This document shows positions 44,819 to 52,686 of a stretch of 64,000 bases of DNA, in pieces. Each line of letters opens with the position of its first letter. Position 1 is the stretch's first letter. A model generated the notes under the pieces. The model saw only the letters and a list, made by a program, of their open reading frames with translations, had not been told where the DNA came from and ran no database searches. The stretch spans positions 679,236-743,235 of the forward strand of contig KE159598.1 of NCBI GenBank assembly GCA_000403275.2. Reading direction: 5' to 3'. The position numbers and the translations under genes were made by a program. The DNA comes from Lachnospiraceae bacterium 28-4 (GTDB lineage Bacteria > Bacillota > Clostridia > Lachnospirales > Lachnospiraceae).

Positions 44819-45580
44819 ATGGATGAAACGGGCAGAAAGAAGTTGTGGGAGGAATATGCGAAGGCGAAATCGCCGGAGATACGTGAAAAACTGATTATAG
44901 AGTACGCCCCGCTGGTAAAGCTGGTTGCCGGAAGACTTAGCATGTATTTAGGTTATAATGTGGAATACGACGATCTGGTAGGCTATGGTATTTTCGGGCT
45001 GATCGATGCGATCGATAAATTTGACAGCATGAAGGCGGTCAAGTTTGAAACTTATGCAAGCTTGCGGATAAGGGGAGCTATTTTAGATCAGATACGTAAA
45101 ATGGATTGGATCCCAAGGACGATCAGACAGAGGCAGAAAAAAATTGACGCAGCCATTAAAGAAATAGAAGCGGTTCAGGGAAGAAACGCGACGGATACGG
45201 AAATAGCGGAGGCATTGGGGATTTCCGAGGATGAACTTGGAGAATGGCAGTCCCAGATGAAGATTACAAACGTAGTATCTTTGAATGAATTTATGGAACA
45301 GGGGAGCGAAGTGCCGGCGGAGAATAATAAAAACGCCCATTTCGACAGCCCTGAGGAAGTAGTGGAAAAAGAGGAACTGAAGAAGATATTATCGGAGGCA
45401 TTAGAACTGCTGACAGAGAAAGAGCGGAGAGTCATTGAACTGTATTATTATGAAGAATTGACCTTAAAAGAGATCAGCGGTATTTTGGAGGTGTCCGAAT
45501 CGCGGATATCCCAGCTGCATACGAGAGCGTTGCAGAAAATGAAGACAAAAATGGGAAATTATATAGGAATATTGTCATAG
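44819..45580 (+). CDS. fliA: flagellar RNA polymerase sigma factor FliA/SigD
   Basis: A 253-residue sigma-28 type factor. Region 2 reads YDDLVGYGIFGLIDAIDKFD and FETYASLRIRGAILDQIRKMDW; region 3 PRTIRQRQKKIDAA; region 4 LTLKEISGILEVSESRISQLHTRA. It directs the late flagellar and chemotaxis genes and sits at the classical sigD position before the swrB/rpsB end of the operon. Confidence 0.96.
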   Translation: MDETGRKKLWEEYAKAKSPEIREKLIIEYAPLVKLVAGRLSMYLGYNVEYDDLVGYGIFGLIDAIDKFDSMKAVKFETYASLRIRGAILDQIRKMDWIPRTIRQRQKKIDAAIKEIEAVQGRNATDTEIAEALGISEDELGEWQSQMKITNVVSLNEFMEQGSEVPAENNKNAHFDSPEEVVEKEELKKILSEALELLTEKERRVIELYYYEELTLKEISGILEVSESRISQLHTRALQKMKTKMGNYIGILS

Positions 45581-45599
45581 AAGCAGGAGAACAAAAAAC

Positions 45600-47183
45600 A
45601 TGAATGGATATTTTCAATTAGTATGCAGTACCAATCAGACATATTTGCATGTGTTTCCGCCTACGGATGGAGGCATGACGGCTGCGACAAGTGAAATGGC
45701 GGAATATTTGGGAAATAAGGGCATTGCTTATGACAGTTCGGTTATTTCAGAAATCGCGGGCTTAGGTGGAAAGCATGAGATACTTATTAATCATATGACC
45801 TGCGATGAAGTCAGGGAAGATTATAAGCTGATCATAAGCCCGGATAAAATGAATGCGATAGTCCGTTTTTATCCGCCTTCTTTAAAGGGTGGAACGTTGA
45901 GCAAGCAGGAATTTATCGCTGACCTCAGCTTTAAAGGTATTGAGTTCGGTATTCAGGAAGAGGAGATCGACCGTTTTTTTAACAACAAAAGATATTGCGA
46001 AGATTATATCGTGGCCGTAGGGCAGCAGCCGAGACACGGAACTGACGCATATATTGAGTATTATTTTAATACGGATCTGAGTGCGCGTCCTACTTTAAAA
46101 GAAGATGGAAGCGTTGACTTCTTTCACTTGAATACGATCAGCCACTGTCATGAGGGAGATGTTCTGGCAAAGTTATTTCCAGAGGATCCGGGTGATGTTG
46201 GCTATAACATTATGGGGGAGAAGATCAAGCCAAGGGAAGTAAAGAAAAAGAAATTGAAATTTGGAAGGAATATATCGGTTTCTGAAGATAAGCTGTCTAT
46301 GATATCGGATGTGGACGGCCATGTCACTTTAGTAGACGATAAAGTATTTGTTTCCGATATTTTAACGGTGGAAAATGTAGACAGCTCTACGGGAAACATT
46401 GAATATGACGGAAATGTACAGGTCAACGGCAATGTATGCGCGAATTTTTCAGTGAAGGCAAAAGGAAACATTGAAGTTTCCGGCGTAGTGGAGGGCGCGC
46501 AGGTAGAGGCCGGAGGCGATATCATTATTGCCAAGGGAATGAACGGCATGGGAAAAGGCGTGCTGAACGCAAAAGGAAACGTGGTGGCAAAGTTCCTGGA
46601 AAACGCCACGGTTACCGCATTAGGCTATGTATCGTCGGAAACGATTCTTCATAGCACGGTCTATGCGGGGGATGAAGTTACCGTAAGTGGAAAAAGAGGA
46701 TTTATTACCGGTGGGCGAGTATGTGCGACAAATTGTGTCACCGTAAAGACGTTGGGATCCTCTATGGGAGCAGATACGATTGTGGAAGTGGGGGCAGACC
46801 CGACGATCAAGGTTCGCATCCAGAATCTGCAGTGGGATATTGCTAACGCAACCAGGGTTGTTAAGTCTGTCGTGCCTTTGATTGAGGCTTCCAAACAAAA
46901 GCGCGCAAAAGGAATAAAGGTGACACCGGAACAGCTGCAATATGTAAAATCTTTGGAAGTGCTGAATAAAGTGAAAGAAAAAGAAATAGAGGATAAGGCA
47001 CTGGAGATGGAACGGCTGCAGGAGTCGATCGGCGTTTATTCCAATGCAAAGGTTATTGTGACGGATACAGTATTTCCGGGTACGAAGATCAGCATTGGCG
47101 ATGTATCCATGGTTGTTCACAGTGAAATGAAATATTGTAAATTCATTAAGCTGGATGGGGATGTAAAGATGACGGCGATTTAA
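45600..47183 (+). CDS. FapA family protein (DUF342)
   Basis: A 527-residue protein of the FapA/DUF342 family: an N-terminal all-alpha/beta part, a right-handed beta-helix in the middle (repeating DGNVQVNGNVCANFSVKAKG, GNIEVSGVVEGAQVEAGGDI) and a C-terminal coiled coil (VKEKEIEDKALEMERLQE). Members are common next to flagellar operons in Clostridia. Roles in cell-envelope or polysaccharide processes have been proposed for relatives; the role here is unknown. Confidence 0.88.
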   Translation: MNGYFQLVCSTNQTYLHVFPPTDGGMTAATSEMAEYLGNKGIAYDSSVISEIAGLGGKHEILINHMTCDEVREDYKLIISPDKMNAIVRFYPPSLKGGTLSKQEFIADLSFKGIEFGIQEEEIDRFFNNKRYCEDYIVAVGQQPRHGTDAYIEYYFNTDLSARPTLKEDGSVDFFHLNTISHCHEGDVLAKLFPEDPGDVGYNIMGEKIKPREVKKKKLKFGRNISVSEDKLSMISDVDGHVTLVDDKVFVSDILTVENVDSSTGNIEYDGNVQVNGNVCANFSVKAKGNIEVSGVVEGAQVEAGGDIIIAKGMNGMGKGVLNAKGNVVAKFLENATVTALGYVSSETILHSTVYAGDEVTVSGKRGFITGGRVCATNCVTVKTLGSSMGADTIVEVGADPTIKVRIQNLQWDIANATRVVKSVVPLIEASKQKRAKGIKVTPEQLQYVKSLEVLNKVKEKEIEDKALEMERLQESIGVYSNAKVIVTDTVFPGTKISIGDVSMVVHSEMKYCKFIKLDGDVKMTAI

Positions 47184-47195
47184 GTGTAAGGAGAT

Positions 47196-47250
47196 CAAGT
47201 TTGTGTCTGTACGGCATCCACAAACTTGTTATGCACGATAAAGCCGTGCA
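47196..47250 (+). other. two consecutive RNA hairpins after the FapA gene
   Basis: CAAGTTTGTG (47196-47205) pairs perfectly with CACAAACTTG (47219-47228) around a 13-nt loop. TGCACG (47232-47237) pairs with CGTGCA (47245-47250). No U-run follows, so attenuation, mRNA processing or translational control of the next small gene are more likely than full termination. Confidence 0.55.
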
Positions 47251-47265
47251 GAAATGGAGAGAAAT

Positions 47266-47592
47266 ATGTCGATTAACCGTATTGAATTGCAGGGTACGAT
47301 TACAAGAGCACAGGATTATACGACAATTAAACATAACCAGGATAATAAAGGGATGGTCGATCAGTCGAATTTCCAGGCCCAGTTCCATAAAACCGTAGAA
47401 AATAAAGCAACACAGGTTCATCACGGCGACAATACGGAGAATAACAAGAAGAAGTATGATGCAAAAGAAAAAGGAAACGGGGAATATTCCGGTGACGGAG
47501 GGAAAAAGCGCAAGAAGGACCAGGATAAGGACAAAGATGCGGACGGAAGAGTGGTACTGAAAGGGATCGGAAGATTTGATATGAAAATCTAG
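47266..47592 (+). CDS. small hydrophilic protein, family unknown
   Basis: A 108-residue, highly charged protein (MSINRIELQGTITRAQDY, then a Lys/Asp/Gly-rich segment ending GRVVLKGIGRFDMKI). No membrane segment or known domain. The ATG at 47266 is chosen over 47254 because GGAGA lies between them. It is in tandem with FapA and the SwrB-like gene, so a motility or envelope role is possible. Confidence 0.65.
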   Translation: MSINRIELQGTITRAQDYTTIKHNQDNKGMVDQSNFQAQFHKTVENKATQVHHGDNTENNKKKYDAKEKGNGEYSGDGGKKRKKDQDKDKDADGRVVLKGIGRFDMKI

Positions 47593-47605
47593 GAGAATAT
47601 GAAGT

Positions 47606-48415
47606 ATGGGATTGACAGAGATCGTTCTTATAATAGTTGGAGTCGTTTTTCTGATTCTCAGCTATGTGCTTCCCATGGGAAAAGGGGAAAACGTGGCTGA
47701 GGCAGGAACGAGGATTGATGAGGGATTCATTCGAGGCCTGGTGGAAAAAGAGGTCGGGAATGCCAGGAATCATATCAATGATATGGTGGATGAAACCCTC
47801 TCTTATTCTATGGAAAAGACCGAGAGAGCAATGGAACGCCTGACAAATGAAAAAATTATGGCGGTCAATGAATATTCGGAACAGGTATTGGAAGGAATTA
47901 ACAAAAACCATCAGGAAGTCATATTTTTGTACGATATGCTGAACGATAAACATGATAAGTTTGTTCGGACGGTAGGAGAGGCAGACAAAAAAATGAAAGA
48001 GATCCGGCAGGAAGTGCAGGATTTGGAAATTACCGTAAAAGAGGCAGCAGGAGGCCTGGAAGCGGAAACGGAACAAGTGCAGGAGCGGGAAACGGGAGAA
48101 GGCATCCTTTCAGAACCGGAGAAGGAAGAAAGGCGGGAGGAAGCCTTATTTGTGCCGATTATGCCTGAAAAGGTGGATGATTCGGACAAGGTTCTTCGGG
48201 AAGTGAAGGAAAATGCGGAAGGCGGAGCATCGGGTTCGGATAAGGCGGAGCCTTCTGAGAAGAAAGAGCAGGGACATAACAGCAATTACAACAATAACGA
48301 AAGAATATTGCGGCTGCATAAATTGGGAAAATCAAAGACTGCAATAGCCAGAGAGCTTGGTTTAGGCGTTGGGGAAGTAAAATTGGTCATTGATCTGTTT
48401 GAACAGGACAAATAA
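47606..48415 (+). CDS. SwrB-like membrane-anchored coiled-coil protein (DUF6115-like)
   Basis: A 269-residue protein with an N-terminal membrane helix (EIVLIIVGVVFLILSYVLP), a long coiled coil (about 40-150), an acidic linker and a C-terminal helix-turn-helix-like segment (ILRLHKLGKSKTAIARELGL). That layout and the place between fliA and rpsB match Bacillus SwrB, which promotes flagellar export activation. Sequence similarity outside the C-terminus is not evident, so the link rests on architecture and synteny. Confidence 0.65.
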   Translation: MGLTEIVLIIVGVVFLILSYVLPMGKGENVAEAGTRIDEGFIRGLVEKEVGNARNHINDMVDETLSYSMEKTERAMERLTNEKIMAVNEYSEQVLEGINKNHQEVIFLYDMLNDKHDKFVRTVGEADKKMKEIRQEVQDLEITVKEAAGGLEAETEQVQERETGEGILSEPEKEERREEALFVPIMPEKVDDSDKVLREVKENAEGGASGSDKAEPSEKKEQGHNSNYNNNERILRLHKLGKSKTAIARELGLGVGEVKLVIDLFEQDK

Positions 48416-48448
48416 GAATCCTAAAAGTATGGGCAGATGGGGGCAGTT

Positions 48449-49210
48449 ATGAATTTGAAATATTATTTAAGAGGATTGGGACTGGGCATCGTTATGACTG
48501 CGATCATTGTGGGAATAGCGGCGCGCGGAAAAGATAAAAGCCTTACGGAAGAAGAAATTGTTGAAAAAGCGAAAACGCTTGGGATGATAGAAGAAGAACA
48601 GATGGAAGAATATCTGGAGGAAGCCAGGGCGGAAACGGAAGAAAGGATAAGGAAAGAACTGGCTGAAGAGGCGCCGGCGGTGCCGGCAGCGGAAAGCGTA
48701 AAGGCGGAAGGATCTGCAGGAGAGGAAGATGCAGGAGGCCGGGAAGCTTCAGGCAGCCAGGAAATGAATGATACCCGGGAGCAGGACGGCAGCCGGGAAC
48801 CTGCCAGTGATCAAGATCAGGAAGCAGATGACGGAACGGAACCGGTGGAAGATGTCTATAGAGGGGAGGATGGAAAAACATATCCGGATGGAAAAACATA
48901 TCCGGATGGAAAAACATATCCGGATGGAAAGGCATATCCGGCGGGAGAGGATGCTGCTGCGGCGGACGATAGGACAAAGTCGGAAGAAGGGATGGAACAG
49001 GAGATTATTTTTAATATAAAGAAAGGGGAGACGCCTTACAGTATCGGAAAAAGGCTGGAGGAAGAGGGTTTGCTGCCAGCGGATGCCAATTTTGACCGGT
49101 TTTTGGTAGATAATGGATATGATATGAAAATAGTGGCTTCCGAATACCGGATTCCGACGGATGCGGATATGGAGACGATTGCAAAAATTATTACGAAACA
49201 AGATAGATAA
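48449..49210 (+). CDS. membrane protein with C-terminal MltG-like (LysM-type) domain
   Basis: A 253-residue protein. It has one N-terminal membrane helix (LRGLGLGIVMTAIIVGIAA), a long Glu/Ala-rich region and four tandem hexapeptides (YPDGKT/A) at about residues 142-165. The C-terminal domain (IIFNIKKGETPYSIGKRLEEEGLL, then FLVDNGYDMKIVASEYRIP) resembles the substrate-binding module of endolytic transglycosylase MltG, but the catalytic domain is absent. The ATG at 48449 follows GGGGG at 48439-48443. Confidence 0.65.
   Translation: MNLKYYLRGLGLGIVMTAIIVGIAARGKDKSLTEEEIVEKAKTLGMIEEEQMEEYLEEARAETEERIRKELAEEAPAVPAAESVKAEGSAGEEDAGGREASGSQEMNDTREQDGSREPASDQDQEADDGTEPVEDVYRGEDGKTYPDGKTYPDGKTYPDGKAYPAGEDAAAADDRTKSEEGMEQEIIFNIKKGETPYSIGKRLEEEGLLPADANFDRFLVDNGYDMKIVASEYRIPTDADMETIAKIITKQDR
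48868..48939 (+). repeat. four 18-bp tandem repeats in the MltG-like gene
   Basis: Units start at 48868, 48886, 48904 and 48922 (ggatggaaaaacatatcc; the last differs at two bases). The first three are identical. Being a multiple of three, copy number changes would keep the frame. Confidence 0.9.
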
Positions 49211-49233
49211 TATTACGAAACAAGATAGATAAT
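49190..49233. repeat. perfect 22-bp tandem duplication at a stop codon
   Basis: The 22 bases at 49190-49211 are repeated exactly at 49212-49233. The first copy holds the end and TAA stop of the MltG-like gene; the second lies just before the rpsB promoter. Confidence 0.9.
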
Positions 49234-49239
49234 ATTCCC

Positions 49240-49268
49240 TTGCAGATAAAGGGTTATTATGATACAAT
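49240..49268 (+). promoter_or_regulatory. sigma-A promoter for rpsB-tsf
   Basis: TTGCAG (49240-49245), 17-nt spacer, TACAAT (49263-49268). The transcript would have a leader of about 155 nt before the rpsB ATG, long enough for a regulatory ribosomal-protein leader, though no specific fold was established. Confidence 0.6.
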
Positions 49269-49431
49269 GTATGAGTTGTGACTAAAAAACACGTATGTTC
49301 ATTCAATGTCGGTGCTTTTCAAATAACGTTTTACCGGAAAATATGAATTGCGGCAAAAAACGTCAGAAAGGAGAGGTAGGCAGCGGAGTATAAGACATGC
49401 GGAAGCAAATGAACCAAATGGAGGTAGAAAC

Positions 49432-50208
49432 ATGAGCGTTATTTCAATGAAACAGTTGTTGGAAGCAGGTGTTCATTTCGGACATCAGACAAGAAGATGG
49501 AACCCTAAGATGGCTCCGTATATCTTTACCGAAAGAAACGGCATCCATATTATCGATTTACAGAAGTCGGTAGGCAAAGTGGACGAGGCATATAAAGCGG
49601 TATTTGATATTGCATCCCAGGGCGGTACGATTCTTTTCGTCGGCACAAAAAAACAGGCGCAGGATGCAGTAAGAGTGGAAGCAGAACGCTGCGGCATGTT
49701 CTATGTAAATGAAAGATGGCTGGGAGGAATGCTGACAAACTTTAAGACAATCCGCAGCAGAATCGAAAGATTAAAACAGATCGAGATCATGTCCCAGGAT
49801 GGAACTTTTGACGTTCTTCCCAAAAAAGAAGTTATTGCATTGAGGAAAGAATGGGATAAGCTGGAGAAAAATCTCGGCGGTATCAAAGAGATGACAAGAA
49901 TTCCGGACGCTATTTTCGTAGTAGATCCGAAAAAGGAAAGAATCTGTGTACAGGAAGCTCATACGCTCGGCATTACGCTGATCGGTATCGGTGATACTAA
50001 CAGTGATCCGGAAGAACTGGATTATATTATTCCGGGCAATGATGATGCGATCAGGGCGGTAAAATTGATTGTTTCTAAAATGGCCGATGCGGTTATCGAA
50101 GCAAATCAGGGCGAGGAAATGGTGTCAGAAGATGTGGCTGCAGAGATGGCGGAAGCAGCCGGAGCATCTGAAGCGACGGATATGGAAGAAATAGCGGCGG
50201 CTGAATAA
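49432..50208 (+). CDS. rpsB: 30S ribosomal protein S2
   Basis: A 258-residue S2. It starts [20 protein letters not shown], followed by [20 protein letters not shown] and the usual coiled-coil excursion. The ATG at 49432 with GGAGG is chosen over an in-frame ATG at 49348, which adds a non-homologous basic stretch. The acidic C-terminal tail is slightly longer than usual. Confidence 0.97.
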   Translation: MSVISMKQLLEAGVHFGHQTRRWNPKMAPYIFTERNGIHIIDLQKSVGKVDEAYKAVFDIASQGGTILFVGTKKQAQDAVRVEAERCGMFYVNERWLGGMLTNFKTIRSRIERLKQIEIMSQDGTFDVLPKKEVIALRKEWDKLEKNLGGIKEMTRIPDAIFVVDPKKERICVQEAHTLGITLIGIGDTNSDPEELDYIIPGNDDAIRAVKLIVSKMADAVIEANQGEEMVSEDVAAEMAEAAGASEATDMEEIAAAE

Positions 50209-50258
50209 ATAAATCTGTCCGGAGCCGGAATACGGCCGGGCAAGAATGGAGGATTAAA

Positions 50259-51194
50259 ATGGCTATTACAGCAGCAATGGTAAAAGAATTAAGAGAAATG
50301 ACTGGCGCAGGTATGATGGACTGTAAAAAGGCGCTTACCGAGACCAATGGTGATATGGATGCAGCAGTAGAGTTCTTGAGAAAGAACGGACAGGCAAAAG
50401 CGGAGAAAAAGGCGGGCAGGATCGCAGCGGAAGGCCTTTGCCGCGTAGCAATGGACGGCGATCAGTGCGCAGCGGTTGTAGAAGTAAATTCAGAGACCGA
50501 CTTTGTGGCTAAGAATGCAGATTTCCAGAATTTCGTAGAAACAGTGGCGGCTCAGGCAGTATGTTCCGATGCGGCAGACATTGATGCTTTTATGGCGGAA
50601 AAATGGAAAGAAGACGCTTCCAAGACCGTAAAAGAAGCTTTGGTAGAAAAAGTAGCGGTAATCGGCGAAAATCTGAATATCAGAAGATTTGAAAAAGTAG
50701 TTGCATCGGAAGGCTGCGTAGTTTCTTACGTACATGGCGGCGGAAGAATCGGCGTTATCGTGGAAGCAGCTACGGATGTGGTAAATGATGCTGTTAAGGA
50801 GGCGCTTACCAATATTGCAATGCAGGTAGCGGCGCTGTCTCCCAAATATGTGTCTACAGCGGATGTTTCCGAAGAATATAAGGCCCATGAGAAAGAGATC
50901 CTTATGGCACAGATCGCTCAGGATCCTAAGATGGCAGGAAAGCCGGAGAAGGTAATCGAGGGCGCAGTGGTAGGCCGTTTAAATAAGGAGTTGAAGGAAG
51001 TATGCCTGTTAGAGCAGACTTATGTGAAGGCAGAGGACGGAAAGCAGACGGTTGCACAGTATGTGGCTCAGGTAGCGAAAGAAAACAGCGCAGCGCTTTC
51101 TATTAAGAAGTTTGTTCGCTTCGAGACCGGTGAAGGTCTGGAGAAGAAGGAAGAGAACTTTGCGGAGGAAGTTGCGAAGCAGATGAATCAGTAG
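50259..51194 (+). CDS. tsf: translation elongation factor Ts
   Basis: A 311-residue EF-Ts, the GDP exchange factor for EF-Tu. The UBA-like N-terminus and signature are clear: LREMTGAGMMDCKKALTE, FLRKNGQAKAEKKAGRIAAEG, and VVEVNSETDFVAKN. The C-terminus ends EEVAKQMNQ. The last codons (from 51180) are copied at 59285 downstream, and a diverged copy is at 57698; see the island entries. pyrH, the usual next gene in Firmicutes, is absent from the remaining 12.8 kb. Confidence 0.97.
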   Translation: MAITAAMVKELREMTGAGMMDCKKALTETNGDMDAAVEFLRKNGQAKAEKKAGRIAAEGLCRVAMDGDQCAAVVEVNSETDFVAKNADFQNFVETVAAQAVCSDAADIDAFMAEKWKEDASKTVKEALVEKVAVIGENLNIRRFEKVVASEGCVVSYVHGGGRIGVIVEAATDVVNDAVKEALTNIAMQVAALSPKYVSTADVSEEYKAHEKEILMAQIAQDPKMAGKPEKVIEGAVVGRLNKELKEVCLLEQTYVKAEDGKQTVAQYVAQVAKENSAALSIKKFVRFETGEGLEKKEENFAEEVAKQMNQ

Positions 51195-51208
51195 AAATTT
51201 GTCGAAAT
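51180..51208. repeat. tsf 3'-end direct repeat, native copy (putative attachment site)
   Basis: The 29 bases beginning cagatgaatcagtag are identical to 59285-59313, 8.1 kb downstream. They cover the last codons and stop of tsf plus 14 nt. A shorter diverged version (cagatgcgttag) is at 57698-57709. Confidence 0.7.
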
Positions 51209-51232
51209 CAGGCGAATAGAGATAGGAATGAG

Positions 51233-51275
51233 AACCCTTGTAAGTGGCGTGGATGTGCCATTTGCAGGGGTTTTT
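51233..51275 (+). terminator. rho-independent terminator of rpsB-tsf
   Basis: A 16-bp stem with a few G-U pairs (AACCCTTGTAAGTGGC with GCCATTTGCAGGGGTT), an 8-nt loop and a T5 run. A related terminator recurs at 59338-59380. Confidence 0.88.
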
Positions 51276-51301
51276 AGTGTTTTATGTTGAATTTTCATTT
51301 C

Positions 51302-51330
51302 TTGACACTGTCACGATATACCGTTATAAT
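51302..51330 (+). promoter_or_regulatory. consensus sigma-A promoter with internal palindrome, XRE copy 1
   Basis: TTGACA (51302-51307), 17-nt spacer, TATAAT (51325-51330): both boxes are perfect. The spacer ends in ACGATATACCGT (51313-51324), a 10-of-12 palindrome, well placed as an operator for the XRE protein encoded next. The same arrangement is kept in copy 2. Confidence 0.75.
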
Positions 51331-51366
51331 CAATAGAAAAGAATCCATGAAATGGAGAATAGAGAA

Positions 51367-51954
51367 ATGGAATTGATGAATTTGTTAAAGGAAAAGCAGC
51401 TTTCTGTTTATCAGTGTGCGAAAGAAAGCCATGTACCATATACTACATTATCAGATATTGTGAAAGGGAAAACCAGGATTGAAAAATGTACCGCAGAAAC
51501 AATATATAAATTAGCGAGGACACTTCATTTGACAATGGAAGAACTTTTAACAGAATGTTTTAAAGAAGATGAAAACGCTCCCAATTTAAGAGATTTTGAA
51601 ATATATAAAAGTAATATCTGTCATTTAGTGAAAGATAAAGGAGAAATTGATTTTATTATTGACACTTTAAAGGAGAATCAAATAAGGACTTATTGGGAAC
51701 GGCAATGGTATCGGGAAAGTTTTTATCTTCTGGCTATGGTAGATTATTTAAGCAGGGAAAATGGACTTCCATTGTGCAATGATTATGAAGATATAAGGAA
51801 CTGTAAGCTGTCGGAGCCGTTATATCCGTGGGATGTTGTTCTTGCTGCAAAATTGGATGGTTCGCTTGATAGGAAAGAACAATGTTTAAAAGAAGCGATT
51901 CCCGAATTTCTGAGGTTTAATATTATAGAAAGCGAGATAAGGAATGTCTGTTGA
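51367..51954 (+). CDS. XRE-family regulator of island cassette 1
   Basis: A 195-residue protein. The N-terminal helix-turn-helix (LSVYQCAKESHVPYTTLSDI, then IEKCTAETIYKLARTL) is of Cro/XRE type. The C-terminal 130 residues (for example WERQWYRESFYLLAMVDYLS) match nothing I can name. The ATG at 51367 is chosen over 51352 because copy 2 has no equivalent of the upstream ATG in frame, and GGAGA falls between. It overlaps the nucleotidyltransferase gene by 11 nt. Copy 2 at 59472 differs at about 16 of 195 residues. Likely autoregulator, and possibly antitoxin to the next gene product. Confidence 0.82.
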   Translation: MELMNLLKEKQLSVYQCAKESHVPYTTLSDIVKGKTRIEKCTAETIYKLARTLHLTMEELLTECFKEDENAPNLRDFEIYKSNICHLVKDKGEIDFIIDTLKENQIRTYWERQWYRESFYLLAMVDYLSRENGLPLCNDYEDIRNCKLSEPLYPWDVVLAAKLDGSLDRKEQCLKEAIPEFLRFNIIESEIRNVC

Positions 51955-52672
51955 GAAAGGTTTTACCAAAGAAAATTTGGATTATTATTTGAAAGAATTG
52001 GCAAAAGAGTTTCGGAAAAGAAATGGGAAAAATACACCTGCTGAGATTGTGTTAGTTGGGGGCGCAGCAATCCTTGCCAATTATGGGTTCCGTGAAATGA
52101 CCTATGATATCGATGCAGTCATAACAGCATCATCAGCCATGAAGGAAGCGGTGAACGCAGTAGGAGACCGTTTCAGTTTGCCAAATGGCTGGCTGAATGC
52201 AGACTTTAAGAATACGAGTTCTTATAGTCCTAAATTGTCGCAATACTCTAAGTATTACCGTACCTATTCTAATGTATTGAATATCAGAACAATTAGTGCG
52301 GAATATCTTGTTGCCATGAAATTAATGTCCGGGAGACGTTATAAGAAAGATTTGTCTGATATTATTGGTATTTTGGGTGAACAGGAAAGAATGGGAGAGT
52401 CTTTAAGCTATCAGCAGATTGATTGTGCAGTAAAAAATCTGTATGGCGGATGGGATCATATTTCTAAATATGCAATACAGGTTTTGAAAGTGGCTTTAGA
52501 TTCAGAAAACCTAAAAGAATTATTTATGGAACAGAAACGTGAAGAGGCATTATCAAAACAGGCAGTGCTTCAAGTTCAAAAATATGAAGGGGAAAAAGTA
52601 AAGGAAAGTAATGTGGATGAGATTATTCAAAAAGCTATAAGGAAGAAAAGGGATAGCAGGGATGTGAGATAA
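51944..52672 (+). CDS. DUF6036-like (AbiEii-type) nucleotidyltransferase, cassette 1
   Basis: A 242-residue protein with a minimal nucleotidyltransferase core: IVLVGGAAILANYG (GG at 39-40), FREMTYDIDAVI (D55, D57) and later EYLVAMKLMSGRRYKKDLSDI. These resemble the DUF6036 and AbiEii families, in which an HTH protein and a nucleotidyltransferase form toxin-antitoxin or abortive-infection pairs. The C-terminus is helical and charged. It overlaps the XRE gene and is 14 nt before the 644-residue gene. Copy 2 is at 60049. Confidence 0.72.
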   Translation: MSVEKGFTKENLDYYLKELAKEFRKRNGKNTPAEIVLVGGAAILANYGFREMTYDIDAVITASSAMKEAVNAVGDRFSLPNGWLNADFKNTSSYSPKLSQYSKYYRTYSNVLNIRTISAEYLVAMKLMSGRRYKKDLSDIIGILGEQERMGESLSYQQIDCAVKNLYGGWDHISKYAIQVLKVALDSENLKELFMEQKREEALSKQAVLQVQKYEGEKVKESNVDEIIQKAIRKKRDSRDVR

Positions 52673-52686
52673 AAAGAGGTGCGATA

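Noticed and set aside
48868-48939. Possible CRISPR-like array
   Set aside because: The units abut without spacers and are in frame inside a coding region.
49269-49431. Defined ribosomal-protein S2 leader RNA
   Set aside because: The leader is long enough, but I could not establish a specific fold by eye.
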